From a virus, in IMG/VR virus record IMGVR_UViG_3300017963_002901, positions 1-45,534 of that record: a stretch of DNA of 45,534 nt. One strand, written 5' to 3'. The notes under the pieces are model-generated. The model did not search any database, was not told the origin of the DNA, and saw nothing but the letters and a program-made list of their open reading frames with translations. Positions 27,889 to 34,142 of this stretch are shown here, in pieces. Within the stretch, counting starts at the first letter, position 1, and every line of letters begins with the position of its first letter. The translations under genes were made by a program, and so were the position numbers.

Positions 27889-27958
27889 GGGGATGGTACA
27901 GCAAATGGTTAGTGTGGCTACTTACCGCCAACTGTCAGCAGAAACCAGTACCATCCCC
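27889..27958 (+). ncRNA. Candidate structured RNA (70 nt, long closing stem)
   Basis: Bases 27889-27899 (GGGGATGGTAC) pair perfectly with 27948-27958. Inside, TGGTT pairs with AACCA, and AGTGTGGC pairs with GCCAACT leaving one bulged G and an 8-base loop. It lies between the lysis cassette and the next promoter. There is no U-run after it, so it is not a standard terminator. A 29-codon frame (27893-27982) runs through it. A processing site, small RNA or recoding element are all possible. Confidence 0.45.
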
Positions 27959-27968
27959 GAAATACCTC

Positions 27969-27997
27969 TTGACAACCCTTAAAATACTTGTTAAATT
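27969..27997 (+). promoter_or_regulatory. Early-class promoter
   Basis: TTGACA at 27969-27974, a 17-base spacer, TAAATT at 27992-27997, then GGTAACAGA before the ATG at 28007. TGTTA and TAACA flank the -10 as an imperfect dyad. Confidence 0.65.
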
Positions 27998-28006
27998 GGT
28001 AACAGA

Positions 28007-28255
28007 ATGAAAAATATGAAGGATGAAATTGAATTGACTTCAGATTTACTAAAAGTAAAAAAGCTAATGCGTAGCCTACAACAGATTAGTTATTCAGCTA
28101 AAAAGACAGAAGATCGATTCCCGGAGATTGAATTCGCCTCAGAAGAAGATATGCTTACCTATATAAGAACTTGCCTCGCCTACAAATATGACATAGCAGA
28201 AATACTAGATTCACTAAATAAGGTTTATAAGAAATATGCCACTAGAACTGAATGA
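28007..28255 (+). CDS. Small early protein of unknown function
   Basis: This is an 82-residue, helical, charged protein without recognisable motifs. It is the first gene after the promoter at 27969, only nine bases from the -10, and opens the early operon leading to the ATPase. It overlaps the next gene by 20 bases. A start at ATG 28016 is an alternative. Confidence 0.55.
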   Translation: MKNMKDEIELTSDLLKVKKLMRSLQQISYSAKKTEDRFPEIEFASEEDMLTYIRTCLAYKYDIAEILDSLNKVYKKYATRTE

Positions 28256-28433
28256 ATGTCTGAATCAATATTGCAAGAAGCATGATGAAGCTTTAGATTG
28301 GCTTTTTATTTACTTTAGGACTAAACATCCTACTAAGAAGAAAATTGCCAAGTTATACTATTTTTTGTATCACGAAGAAAGTAAAGAGCTTGCACAAAGG
28401 TTAAATAAGTTAGCAATTAAACATTATGGATAA
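28236..28433 (+). CDS. Small early protein of unknown function
   Basis: This is a 65-residue helical protein with aromatic clusters (WLFIYFRTKH, LYYFLYHEE). There is no domain I recognise. It overlaps the genes on both sides, which fits translational coupling into the ATPase gene and suggests a replication accessory role at most. Confidence 0.5.
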   Translation: MPLELNECLNQYCKKHDEALDWLFIYFRTKHPTKKKIAKLYYFLYHEESKELAQRLNKLAIKHYG

Positions 28434-29859
28434 AGACTTTGATAAAGCCATTGAAAAAGAAGCAGGTAAAAAATCTCCAAAGCCCAAGAAAACTGATAAG
28501 GATAAGGAGAGGGAAGTTTCCTATTTCGAAAACGAGAATTATATCCTAGAACAAATAAAAAATACGACACATACCACACATTTGACACAATTAACAGAAA
28601 GAGAATATATAAAATATAGCAAGGATTCAGGCTCAGTCGAGCAAATTTCCAGTTTTGAACACAATGGAATTCTTTATAAACCTATAATAGACGATCTTTA
28701 TGAAAAGAACGCAATAGTCTTACCTTCAGGTGTAGAAGAATACGGAAATGACAAAAAATTAGTGTCTGAGATAAGAGAATTCTTCAATAGTTACTTTGAA
28801 GTGCCTAAGTTTTTTGAGGAGTTTTTACCCTACCTTTGTTTGTTTTATTGGGTATATGATAAGTTCCCTTTTGTTCCTTACATTCACTTTGTGGGTAGAA
28901 CTTCAACTGGTAAGACTACAGCTATGGAAGTGTTTGGGAGTTTGTGTTACAAGCCAATAGATGCTTCCGGGGCAATAACGATGGCTTCTATCTTTAGGAC
29001 TGCTTCTACTTGGAGAGGCACATTACTTTTAGATGAATTTGAATCAGCAGGGCAAAACTATAAAGAGATGCTTGCCTTCCTTAAAAGTGGAGTAGGAGAT
29101 AAAGCGGTTTTAAGAACTGAAGGGGACTCTAAAAGAGAAGTAAGAGCTTATGTAATTAAGAGTCCAAAGGTGTTTACTTCAGAGAATCCGATTAACAATG
29201 CCGGGCTTCAGTCTAGGACTTTGGTTATTCAAATGCAGAAGAATAAAAGAAGAATACCTTTATATAGATTAAAGAACTTTATTTATGACTCTGAAAGGCT
29301 AAGGAATAAACTGCTTCTTTGGAGGCTTAGGAATCTTAATGATATAGATTTAAGGAAAATAGAATATGGTTTTAAGAACCTAAGAGTATTTGATCGTAGA
29401 GTGCAACAGGTAATTACTCCTATTTATTATTTATCTGATAAAGAAACAAAAAAAACAATAATAAAGTTTGCTAAGGAACAACAGGAAGAAACTCTCCGGG
29501 AAAGAAGGGAAGCTTTAGATGGGCAGATTTTCCAGTCAATTTATGAATCAATGGAAAAAGGAGAAGAACCATCTATCTCAACAATATATGAGTATATAAA
29601 TGGTCAAGGCGAAAAAACAAAGAGATATCCTACTTCTGAACGAAAGATAGGAAGTGTAGTCAGAAAGATTCTAGGCTTTGATATTGTGCGTAAAGGGACA
29701 GATAATGTTTCAACTATCATAGTAGAAGAAGCAAAAGATCAACTCAAAGAATTGTGTGCCTATTATGGACTAGAATTTAAAGATTCCCTTTATTATAAAC
29801 GTGTCGAAAGTGTCGAAAGTGATGAGGTGGCAGAGGTCAAAGAGATATTTGGTGCTTGA
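28426..29859 (+). CDS. P-loop ATPase, primase-associated helicase type
   Basis: The protein has 477 residues. A basic N-terminal tail precedes a core ATPase: Walker A GRTSTGKTT (residues 157-165), Walker B LLLDEF (D203, E204), and a SPKVFTSENPINN segment that looks like sensor 1. The LQSRTLVIQM block resembles the arginine-finger region of SF3/DUF927-like helicase domains. The C-terminal 120 residues are helical with a possible winged helix. There is no primase domain or DnaB layout. It is the most likely replicative helicase of the phage. The TGA stop is embedded in the next promoter's TTGACA. Confidence 0.65.
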   Translation: MDKDFDKAIEKEAGKKSPKPKKTDKDKEREVSYFENENYILEQIKNTTHTTHLTQLTEREYIKYSKDSGSVEQISSFEHNGILYKPIIDDLYEKNAIVLPSGVEEYGNDKKLVSEIREFFNSYFEVPKFFEEFLPYLCLFYWVYDKFPFVPYIHFVGRTSTGKTTAMEVFGSLCYKPIDASGAITMASIFRTASTWRGTLLLDEFESAGQNYKEMLAFLKSGVGDKAVLRTEGDSKREVRAYVIKSPKVFTSENPINNAGLQSRTLVIQMQKNKRRIPLYRLKNFIYDSERLRNKLLLWRLRNLNDIDLRKIEYGFKNLRVFDRRVQQVITPIYYLSDKETKKTIIKFAKEQQEETLRERREALDGQIFQSIYESMEKGEEPSISTIYEYINGQGEKTKRYPTSERKIGSVVRKILGFDIVRKGTDNVSTIIVEEAKDQLKELCAYYGLEFKDSLYYKRVESVESDEVAEVKEIFGA

Positions 29860-29884
29860 CAAGGATAAATAGCCTTGATACAAT
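29856..29884 (+). promoter_or_regulatory. Early-class promoter, leaderless
   Basis: TTGACA at 29856-29861 contains the ATPase stop. There is a 17-base spacer, TACAAT at 29879-29884, then TGTAACA and ATG at 29892. TACAATTGTA is a perfect palindrome over the -10. Confidence 0.7.
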
Positions 29885-29891
29885 TGTAACA

Positions 29892-30107
29892 ATGAATAAT
29901 ATGAAGCTAAATAATGAATATTTCAACAAATGTAAACATGGCAAATGGGACAAAGATTGCTCCTATTGCTGGAAAAATGATCAGATGGATAAAAAGGTAT
30001 GCCCGGAATGTGGATCAAGAAAAGTAAGAGAAACTCATAATTTTTTCATGCTTCCCTTTGGAACAATTTTCTATTGTGAAGCTTGTGGATTTACAGCAAC
30101 ATCATGA
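29892..30107 (+). CDS. Small zinc-ribbon protein
   Basis: This 71-residue protein has two clusters of metal ligands, CKHGKWDKDCSYC near the N-terminus and CPECG...CEACG in the second half, the latter a classic zinc ribbon. The start at 29892 is fixed by the leaderless promoter. It is probably a nucleic-acid-binding accessory or transcription factor. It overlaps the nuclease gene by ATGA. Confidence 0.65.
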   Translation: MNNMKLNNEYFNKCKHGKWDKDCSYCWKNDQMDKKVCPECGSRKVRETHNFFMLPFGTIFYCEACGFTATS

Positions 30108-30865
30108 AAGTAGTTCACGATAAAGACCTAAAACAAATAACCTTCTTAGATGAGAGGTATTATTATGATAAGAAAACAGAGTCTTATCATCCTTCAGCTA
30201 CTACTATATTGGATGTTTACCCTAAAGGATATGGATATATTCAATGGCTAAAAGATTTGGGAAGTAATGCAGATGAAGTCTTAAAAAGAGCCGGAGATCA
30301 GGGGACTAAGATTCACGAAGCAATTGAAAGTTTCTTTAAAGGTGAAGAACTCAAGTGGGTAGAAGAAAAGTTTACTTTAGATGAATGGCTGATGCTTATG
30401 AAGTTTTACGACTTTTATACAACTTACAAACCAAAACCAAAAGCACTAGAGATTAGCAAGGTATCTCCAAAGTTGGGCTTTGGTGGAACGCTAGATTTGA
30501 TTTGTTCCCTCCCGGATTTCCCTAATGACCTGTGGTATATAGATTGGAAATCTGGGGGGGGTATATACAAGACTCACAAAATCCAAGCTTCAGCGTATAT
30601 GAAACTATGGAATAAACTAGAACCAAACAAAATAACTAGAATTGGTTGTATGCATTTAAGGGCTAATACTAGAGGAGCAGACAAAACAGGCAAGAAGATT
30701 CAAGGCGAAGGATGGAAATTAGATGAAGTAGAAAACCCTGATGATTATTACAAGCTATTTAAACACGCACAAGCCATATGGAAAGAGGAGAACCCTAACC
30801 CAAAACCAAAGAATATCATTTATCCTGATAGTATAAGCATGAAAGGAGGTGATAAACATGGGTAG
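30104..30865 (+). CDS. PD-(D/E)XK (Cas4/RecB-like) exonuclease
   Basis: The protein has 253 residues. Seen: an N-terminal YHPSATTILD, GTKIHEAIESFF (motif with E), GGTLDLIC with D131, IDWKSGG (D147, K149), and the helix KIQASAYMKLW with the conserved Q-x3-Y. This is the full motif series of phage RecB-like nucleases. No [4Fe-4S] cysteine set is evident. With the OB-like protein that follows, it probably forms a recombination or end-processing pair. It starts in the previous stop. Confidence 0.75.
   Translation: MKVVHDKDLKQITFLDERYYYDKKTESYHPSATTILDVYPKGYGYIQWLKDLGSNADEVLKRAGDQGTKIHEAIESFFKGEELKWVEEKFTLDEWLMLMKFYDFYTTYKPKPKALEISKVSPKLGFGGTLDLICSLPDFPNDLWYIDWKSGGGIYKTHKIQASAYMKLWNKLEPNKITRIGCMHLRANTRGADKTGKKIQGEGWKLDEVENPDDYYKLFKHAQAIWKEENPNPKPKNIIYPDSISMKGGDKHG
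30842..30849 (+). promoter_or_regulatory. Ribosome binding site that sets the start at 30858
   Basis: AAAGGAGG followed by eight bases and ATG. An upstream in-frame GTG at 30849 overlaps this site itself, so ATG 30858 is preferred. Confidence 0.8.
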
Positions 30866-31208
30866 TTTTAAAGAATCCACAGGAAACTTTTGGAAGCCGG
30901 AAAAGGAAGGCGACAAAATTCAAGGTTTATTGGTAAAGGTTGAGGAAAAAGTTGGCCCAAACGAATCAATGCTTTATCACCTGGAGCAAAAAGGTGGAGA
31001 TAGAATTCAAGTATGGGGATCAACAGTTCTTGACTCAAGGATGATTCCAGTAAAAATAGGTCAAGAGGTAAGGATAACCTACAAAGGCGAAGCCGAAAAA
31101 GGCGGAAGGGGCAAGAATAAACCTAAGATTTACAAGGTCGAATATCGTGATCCGGAAACAGAGGACATCTCAACAGATGATGTGAAGGAAATATTTGACG
31201 AGGAGTAG
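30858..31208 (+). CDS. OB-fold-like ssDNA-binding protein candidate
   Basis: The protein has 116 residues. The body alternates beta strands (DKIQGLLVKVEEK, RIQVWGSTVLD, GQEVRITYKGE, PKIYKVEYRD) in an OB-like order and ends in an acidic tail (DDVKEIFDEE). Short phage SSB-like proteins have this combination, the tail usually recruiting partners. It follows the RecB-like nuclease and overlaps its end. No exact family is claimed. Confidence 0.55.
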   Translation: MGSFKESTGNFWKPEKEGDKIQGLLVKVEEKVGPNESMLYHLEQKGGDRIQVWGSTVLDSRMIPVKIGQEVRITYKGEAEKGGRGKNKPKIYKVEYRDPETEDISTDDVKEIFDEE

Positions 31209-31248
31209 TATAATAGGTTAAGGAATTCAACTCCTTTCTTATATTGTC

Positions 31249-31281
31249 GCAGGAGTCAGGTAGGGCAGGCTTGACTCCTGC
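31249..31281 (+). promoter_or_regulatory. Inverted repeat over a -35 box (operator candidate)
   Basis: GCAGGAGTCA at 31249-31258 and TGACTCCTGC at 31272-31281 are perfect 10-base arms around a 13-base loop. The right arm covers the TTGACT -35 of the next promoter. No T-run follows, so an operator or RNA hairpin is more likely than a terminator. Confidence 0.55.
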
Positions 31282-31299
31282 ACTATTTACTGCTACAAT
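31271..31299 (+). promoter_or_regulatory. Early-class promoter, leaderless
   Basis: TTGACT at 31271-31276, a 17-base spacer, TACAAT at 31294-31299, then CGTAACA and ATG at 31307. Confidence 0.75.
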
Positions 31300-31306
31300 C
31301 GTAACA

Positions 31307-31747
31307 ATGAAAACAGAAGAAGCCTCAGTTAGAATAGCAGATTTAATTGAGAAGAAAAACAGATTCCAAGAGGAGGTAGGAGCTATCGTCTTAGATGTAA
31401 GGGAAACTTACGGAAGCCATCAAACGGAATCTTTAAGGGAACTGATTAAAGAGCAGGGAATAACTGTATCTGCTTCATCTCTAAGACAATATGCTTGGGT
31501 AGTTGAAAGCTCAAGGGAATTAGGACTCCCGGCTGATTTAGATTTTAGCACTAAAAGGAATATTATAAGCTCGCCCCATAAGGATAAATATATTGGTTTA
31601 ATAGATCAAGGATATAACCATGCACAGCTTAAAATGGAGATAGCCAAAGATAACAAAGTAGCAAAAACCAAATGCACTGGCTACTGTAAGTATTGCAGTA
31701 AAGAAGTTGATGTAAAAAACCATGACTGCCAAACGCATAAAGATTAA
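31307..31747 (+). CDS. Possible regulatory protein with C-terminal zinc cluster
   Basis: The protein has 146 residues. The N-terminal two thirds are helical with a stretch (SLRELIKEQG...SASSLRQYAW) that could be a helix-turn-helix. The C-terminus has CTGYCKYCSKEVDVKNHDC, a likely metal-binding cluster. A longer frame from 31244 would place the promoter inside the gene, so the ATG at 31307 is preferred. The operator-like inverted repeat in its promoter suggests autoregulation, which is a guess. It overlaps the NinG-like gene by 26 bases. Confidence 0.5.
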   Translation: MKTEEASVRIADLIEKKNRFQEEVGAIVLDVRETYGSHQTESLRELIKEQGITVSASSLRQYAWVVESSRELGLPADLDFSTKRNIISSPHKDKYIGLIDQGYNHAQLKMEIAKDNKVAKTKCTGYCKYCSKEVDVKNHDCQTHKD

Positions 31748-32126
31748 GAAGCTTCAAGAGGAATTTAACAAAATGGTTAGAGATTCTGGTTATCCTTGTG
31801 CTAGGTGTAATCAGAAATTCCCTGTTATGCAGTGTTCTCATGTTAAATCAACAGGGGCTTACACCAACTTGAGGTTTGATCCTATGAATGTTTTGGTTAT
31901 GTGTGGGAGGTGTCATAACTTCTGGTGGCACTCTGAACCCACAGAATCCGGTAAATGGTTTGAGAAGAAATATCCTGCTAGATGGGATTATCTTGAAAAG
32001 GCTAAACTTAAAGTAATAAAAAGAACCGAGAAGGACAAAAAACAAATAAGACAATGGATCAAAGAAAGGAATATCAAAAAGTTATATATAGCACCTGAAT
32101 TGATACTTGACAAGGAAAAAGAATAA
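31722..32126 (+). CDS. NinG-like (Rap) recombination nuclease
   Basis: The protein has 134 residues. A treble-clef HNH-type core is visible: CARCNQKFPVMQCSH, then RFDPMNVLVMCGRCHNFW, the spacing seen in lambda NinG-type nucleases acting on branched DNA. The rest is a basic helical tail. It lies in the DNA-metabolism region next to the RecB-like nuclease and SSB-like protein. An alternative is a general HNH nuclease. Confidence 0.65.
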   Translation: MTAKRIKIKKLQEEFNKMVRDSGYPCARCNQKFPVMQCSHVKSTGAYTNLRFDPMNVLVMCGRCHNFWWHSEPTESGKWFEKKYPARWDYLEKAKLKVIKRTEKDKKQIRQWIKERNIKKLYIAPELILDKEKE

Positions 32127-32136
32127 ATGTTACAAT
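32107..32136 (+). promoter_or_regulatory. Early-class promoter with full dyad, leaderless
   Basis: TTGACA at 32107-32112, an 18-base spacer, TACAAT at 32131-32136, CGTAAC, then ATG at 32143. ATGTTAC-AATC-GTAACAT is a perfect inverted repeat around the -10. Confidence 0.75.
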
Positions 32137-32142
32137 CGTAAC

Positions 32143-32526
32143 ATGGTAGAGCTGATAACAGGTTTTTATTATCTCTACATAGTAATAAGCAATCATGATT
32201 ACCAACAATCAAATAGCCAAGAAGTTCAAGCCCTCAGCCCGGTTACAATGGCAAAGGAAAGTTCACCAGTTGGAGAGATTGAAGCCTACATCAAGACAGA
32301 GATGGGAGATACTGGCGTTCTTCTTGCTCGGTGTGAGTCTAGCAGTAATCCCCACGCTGTTAGTTATAGCGGTAAATACAAAGGATTATTTCAGTATGAT
32401 GATGTTACTTGGAGTAGTAATTGTGATGGCGATATCTACAATTATAAAGATCAAGTAGCTTGCACCAAGAAACTGATTGATAAAGGTGAAATATGGCGTT
32501 GGCCGACCTGTAGATGGAAATTATGA
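32143..32526 (+). CDS. Secreted lysozyme/transglycosylase-like protein
   Basis: The protein has 127 residues. The hydrophobic N-terminus (MVELITGFYYLYIVIS) looks like a signal or anchor. The catalytic domain has ARCESSSNP with the probable catalytic Glu (E65), then GKYKGLFQYDDVTW and a Cys pair. The order resembles SLT/Rpf-like muralytic folds. The leaderless promoter puts ATG 32143 at about +1, which is preferred over an upstream in-frame ATG at 32107 inside the -35. It could be a second endolysin or an entry enzyme. ATGA overlap with the next peptide gene. Confidence 0.65.
   Translation: MVELITGFYYLYIVISNHDYQQSNSQEVQALSPVTMAKESSPVGEIEAYIKTEMGDTGVLLARCESSSNPHAVSYSGKYKGLFQYDDVTWSSNCDGDIYNYKDQVACTKKLIDKGEIWRWPTCRWKL
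32195..32458 (+). other. Overlapping frame with two membrane segments (possible nested gene)
   Basis: An 87-codon frame lies entirely inside the lysozyme-like gene in the +1 frame. Its product would have a basic N-terminus and two hydrophobic segments (ILAFFLLGVSLAVIPTLLVIAV and FSMMMLLGVVIVMAIS), a holin-like plan. No ribosome binding site precedes its ATG. It may be a by-product of the lysozyme codons. Confidence 0.2.
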
Positions 32527-32609
32527 CAGAAGCTAAAATAAATTTCTATAAATGGAGTATTATTGCCCTGCTTGTAGTTACAATGTTACTTAAATGGATA
32601 TATGAGTAA
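32523..32609 (+). CDS. 28-residue membrane peptide
   Basis: It starts in the lysozyme stop (ATGA) and encodes a short N-terminal amphipathic piece, one hydrophobic helix (WSIIALLVVTMLLKWI) and YE. The stop lies at the ribosome binding site of the next gene, so the three genes look translationally linked. It is possibly a lysis helper. Confidence 0.45.
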   Translation: MTEAKINFYKWSIIALLVVTMLLKWIYE

Positions 32610-32614
32610 GGAGG
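32608..32614 (+). promoter_or_regulatory. Ribosome binding site pointing to an ATT start
   Basis: AAGGAGG is followed by eight bases and ATT at 32623, the same spacing as the 30858 gene. The only upstream in-frame ATG (32602) lies before this site and has no Shine-Dalgarno of its own. Confidence 0.55.
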
Positions 32615-32622
32615 TGATCAAC

Positions 32623-32820
32623 ATTAAAAACTTAGTATTAGTAGTATTTATATTATTTGGTTGTTTTGCTTTTAGAGTTAGCAGGCCCGGTTATTCTTAT
32701 GTAAGAAATGTATGCTATGGTAATAATTTAAACACCAGTATATACAATTCTACTAGCTCAAAAACTACGAGTGCTACTGCAATCACGATAGTTAGATCGT
32801 ATAGTAATATATTTTGGTAA
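32623..32820 (+). CDS. Small exported protein, probable ATT start
   Basis: The product has about 65 residues from ATT 32623 (72 if ATG 32602 is used). A hydrophobic N-terminal segment (LVLVVFILFGCFAF) is followed by a Ser/Thr/Asn-rich tail, so it is likely exported. The LFGC could be an atypical lipobox. Coming after a lysozyme and a membrane peptide, a spanin-like or envelope role is conceivable but unproven. Confidence 0.45.
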   Translation: MKNLVLVVFILFGCFAFRVSRPGYSYVRNVCYGNNLNTSIYNSTSSKTTSATAITIVRSYSNIFW

Positions 32821-32823
32821 CAA

Positions 32824-32832
32824 TGATATAAT
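32824..32832 (+). promoter_or_regulatory. Extended -10 promoter, near-leaderless
   Basis: TGATATAAT (TG at 32824-32825, TATAAT at 32827-32832), eight bases before the ATG at 32841. No good -35. A GTAACAATG lies just upstream. Confidence 0.55.
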
Positions 32833-32840
32833 CTGTCTAA

Positions 32841-33101
32841 ATGACGGAATATACAAACCTCAGAGAGATAAGCGAACTTCAAATCTCAATAATGATGTTT
32901 GTTGATTTATGGGCCAGGAAAGTAAAAACCCCAATTCCTCGTAAAGTAATAGTTGATGAGATGGGAGATCACGACATCACAAAGTATGCAGTTACAAGTG
33001 CATTAAATGGACTCTTAAAGTTAGGATACATAAGACGTGCAATTCATGGGGCGGATCAGCCACTTAATGAAACCTTATTTGTTCAGCTTAGGAGGGTTTG
33101 A
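32841..33101 (+). CDS. Winged-helix DNA-binding protein
   Basis: The protein has 86 residues. A helix (LQISIMMFVDLWARK), a PIPRKVIVDEMGD turn-helix, a recognition helix candidate (ITKYAVTSALNGLLKLGYI) and a beta wing (RRAI...TLFVQLRR) match a winged helix of the MarR/replication-initiator size. It has its own promoter and faces the minus-strand genes, so it may be the regulator of the early/late switch. Its end overlaps the convergent gene by 27 bases. Confidence 0.6.
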   Translation: MTEYTNLREISELQISIMMFVDLWARKVKTPIPRKVIVDEMGDHDITKYAVTSALNGLLKLGYIRRAIHGADQPLNETLFVQLRRV

Positions 33102-33218
33102 CTTCTTGCGAGCTTCAACTCCAAGCTTACTGATACGTTTGTAATAGTCTTTACCCATTTTCTTTTTAGTGGCCAAACCCCCAAGCTTGCCTAGTGCCTT
33201 AGCGTGTTTATTTGTCAT
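33075..33218 (-). CDS. Small basic protein, minus strand
   Basis: The protein has 47 residues, is very Lys/Gly rich, and has repeated helices (ALGKLGGLATKKKMG, YYKRISKLGVEARKK) like short KGG-type phage proteins. AAGGTGG at 33233-33227 lies eight bases upstream of this ATG, which fixes the start against a longer frame from 33263. It is the second gene of a two-gene minus-strand unit. Confidence 0.55.
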   Translation of the reverse strand: MTNKHAKALGKLGGLATKKKMGKDYYKRISKLGVEARKKSNPPKLNK

Positions 33219-33273
33219 GTTAATCACCACCTTAATAATGCCCTTGAAGTTAATCAAGGACACTATAAGGAAA

Positions 33274-33555
33274 TCAGTTAAGGTCAGCTAGTTTGTATTC
33301 TCCTGACTTGATTTTCTTTTCTGTTTCTGCTCTCTTTTCACCTAAAAAGATGTTGCGATATTTTCCTGTTGTTGTTGAGTAATCCCAGGCATTTTCATCA
33401 AGTATTACATTTCCCATAAAATCCATGAAGGCGATTAGTGTGCTGTAACTTTGGAAGTAATGCCCGACACCTTCTAAAGTAATCCAAAACTGGTTAGGAG
33501 CAGGATTACCAGCAGGACTGTTTAGATTACTTACTCTTACTTTTGATATCTCCAT
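33274..33555 (-). CDS. Small phage protein (DUF8033-like pattern), minus strand
   Basis: This 93-residue protein starts MEISKVRVSNLN and contains NQFWITLEG, HYFQSYSTLIAF, WDYSTTTGKYRN and KIKSGEYKLADLN. This pattern recurs in small proteins of Gram-positive phages (from memory DUF8033; not checked). No function is known to me. A strong AGGAGG at 33570-33565 precedes the ATG. It is the first gene of the only minus-strand unit, and a TTGACT on the minus strand at 33637-33632 could belong to its promoter. Confidence 0.6.
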   Translation of the reverse strand: MEISKVRVSNLNSPAGNPAPNQFWITLEGVGHYFQSYSTLIAFMDFMGNVILDENAWDYSTTTGKYRNIFLGEKRAETEKKIKSGEYKLADLN

Positions 33556-33786
33556 ATTTTCTCACCTCCTCCCTTTTTTGTTTTTTCCAAATTTTCAATA
33601 ACTTTTTATTTATTTTGTAATTATTAAGGATAGTCAATTTTTCATTATTCATATACTCCAATGATAAACCAAGCGGTTGATAATGTCAATAGGGAAAAAT
33701 AGCCTCAAATCACAAGGTATCCAATGTCTGTTACATAAATAAAAACTCGTTAGAATTGATTTAGTGATTACCTTTTGTTGATTTGT

Positions 33787-33795
33787 TGTGATAAT
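33787..33795 (+). promoter_or_regulatory. Extended -10 promoter of the packaging operon
   Basis: TGTGATAAT (GATAAT at 33790-33795), eight bases before the ATG at 33804, with no clear -35. The rest of the 248-base divergent gap 33556-33803 is AT-rich, holds no gene I can support, and could contain the minus-strand promoter or a packaging site. Confidence 0.45.
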
Positions 33796-33803
33796 ATTGA
33801 AAC

Positions 33804-34142
33804 ATGACGAATAAAATCGTAAAAAATCGTTATACAGACCCAAAAACTGGAAAGTTTATCCCCGGGAATCCTGGAGGAGGCAGACCAGAAGGTGCAGGAA
33901 TCTCAATTACCACAGAGATTAAAAGAAAATTAGAGGAAATGAACCCAGAAACAAAAAAAACAAATCTTCAAACCCTTTTAGAGGTAATTTTAGAATCAGC
34001 AACCAAGAAAAAAGATCACCAAATGATTAAACAGATTTGGAATTACATTGACGGTATGCCCCATCAATCACAGGACATAACTTCAGGAGGCGAAAAGTTG
34101 CCACAACCTATATATGGAGGCAAATCAATCAAACAGGATTGA
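33804..34142 (+). CDS. Small terminase subunit candidate (DUF5681-like)
   Basis: The protein has 112 residues. The N-terminal YTDPKTGKFIPGNPGGGRPEG is the signature of DUF5681-type proteins commonly encoded just before large terminases. The middle is helical (LLEVILESATKKKDHQMIKQIW). Position immediately before terL, overlapping it by 29 bases, supports a DNA-recognition subunit. Confidence 0.65.
   Translation: MTNKIVKNRYTDPKTGKFIPGNPGGGRPEGAGISITTEIKRKLEEMNPETKKTNLQTLLEVILESATKKKDHQMIKQIWNYIDGMPHQSQDITSGGEKLPQPIYGGKSIKQD

Noticed and set aside
27889-27958. tRNA-like reading of the structured RNA (7-base acceptor, D-loop-like TGGTTAG)
   Set aside because: There is no T-arm, no proper anticodon loop with a purine at 37, and the outer stem runs to 11 pairs, so it is not a tRNA.
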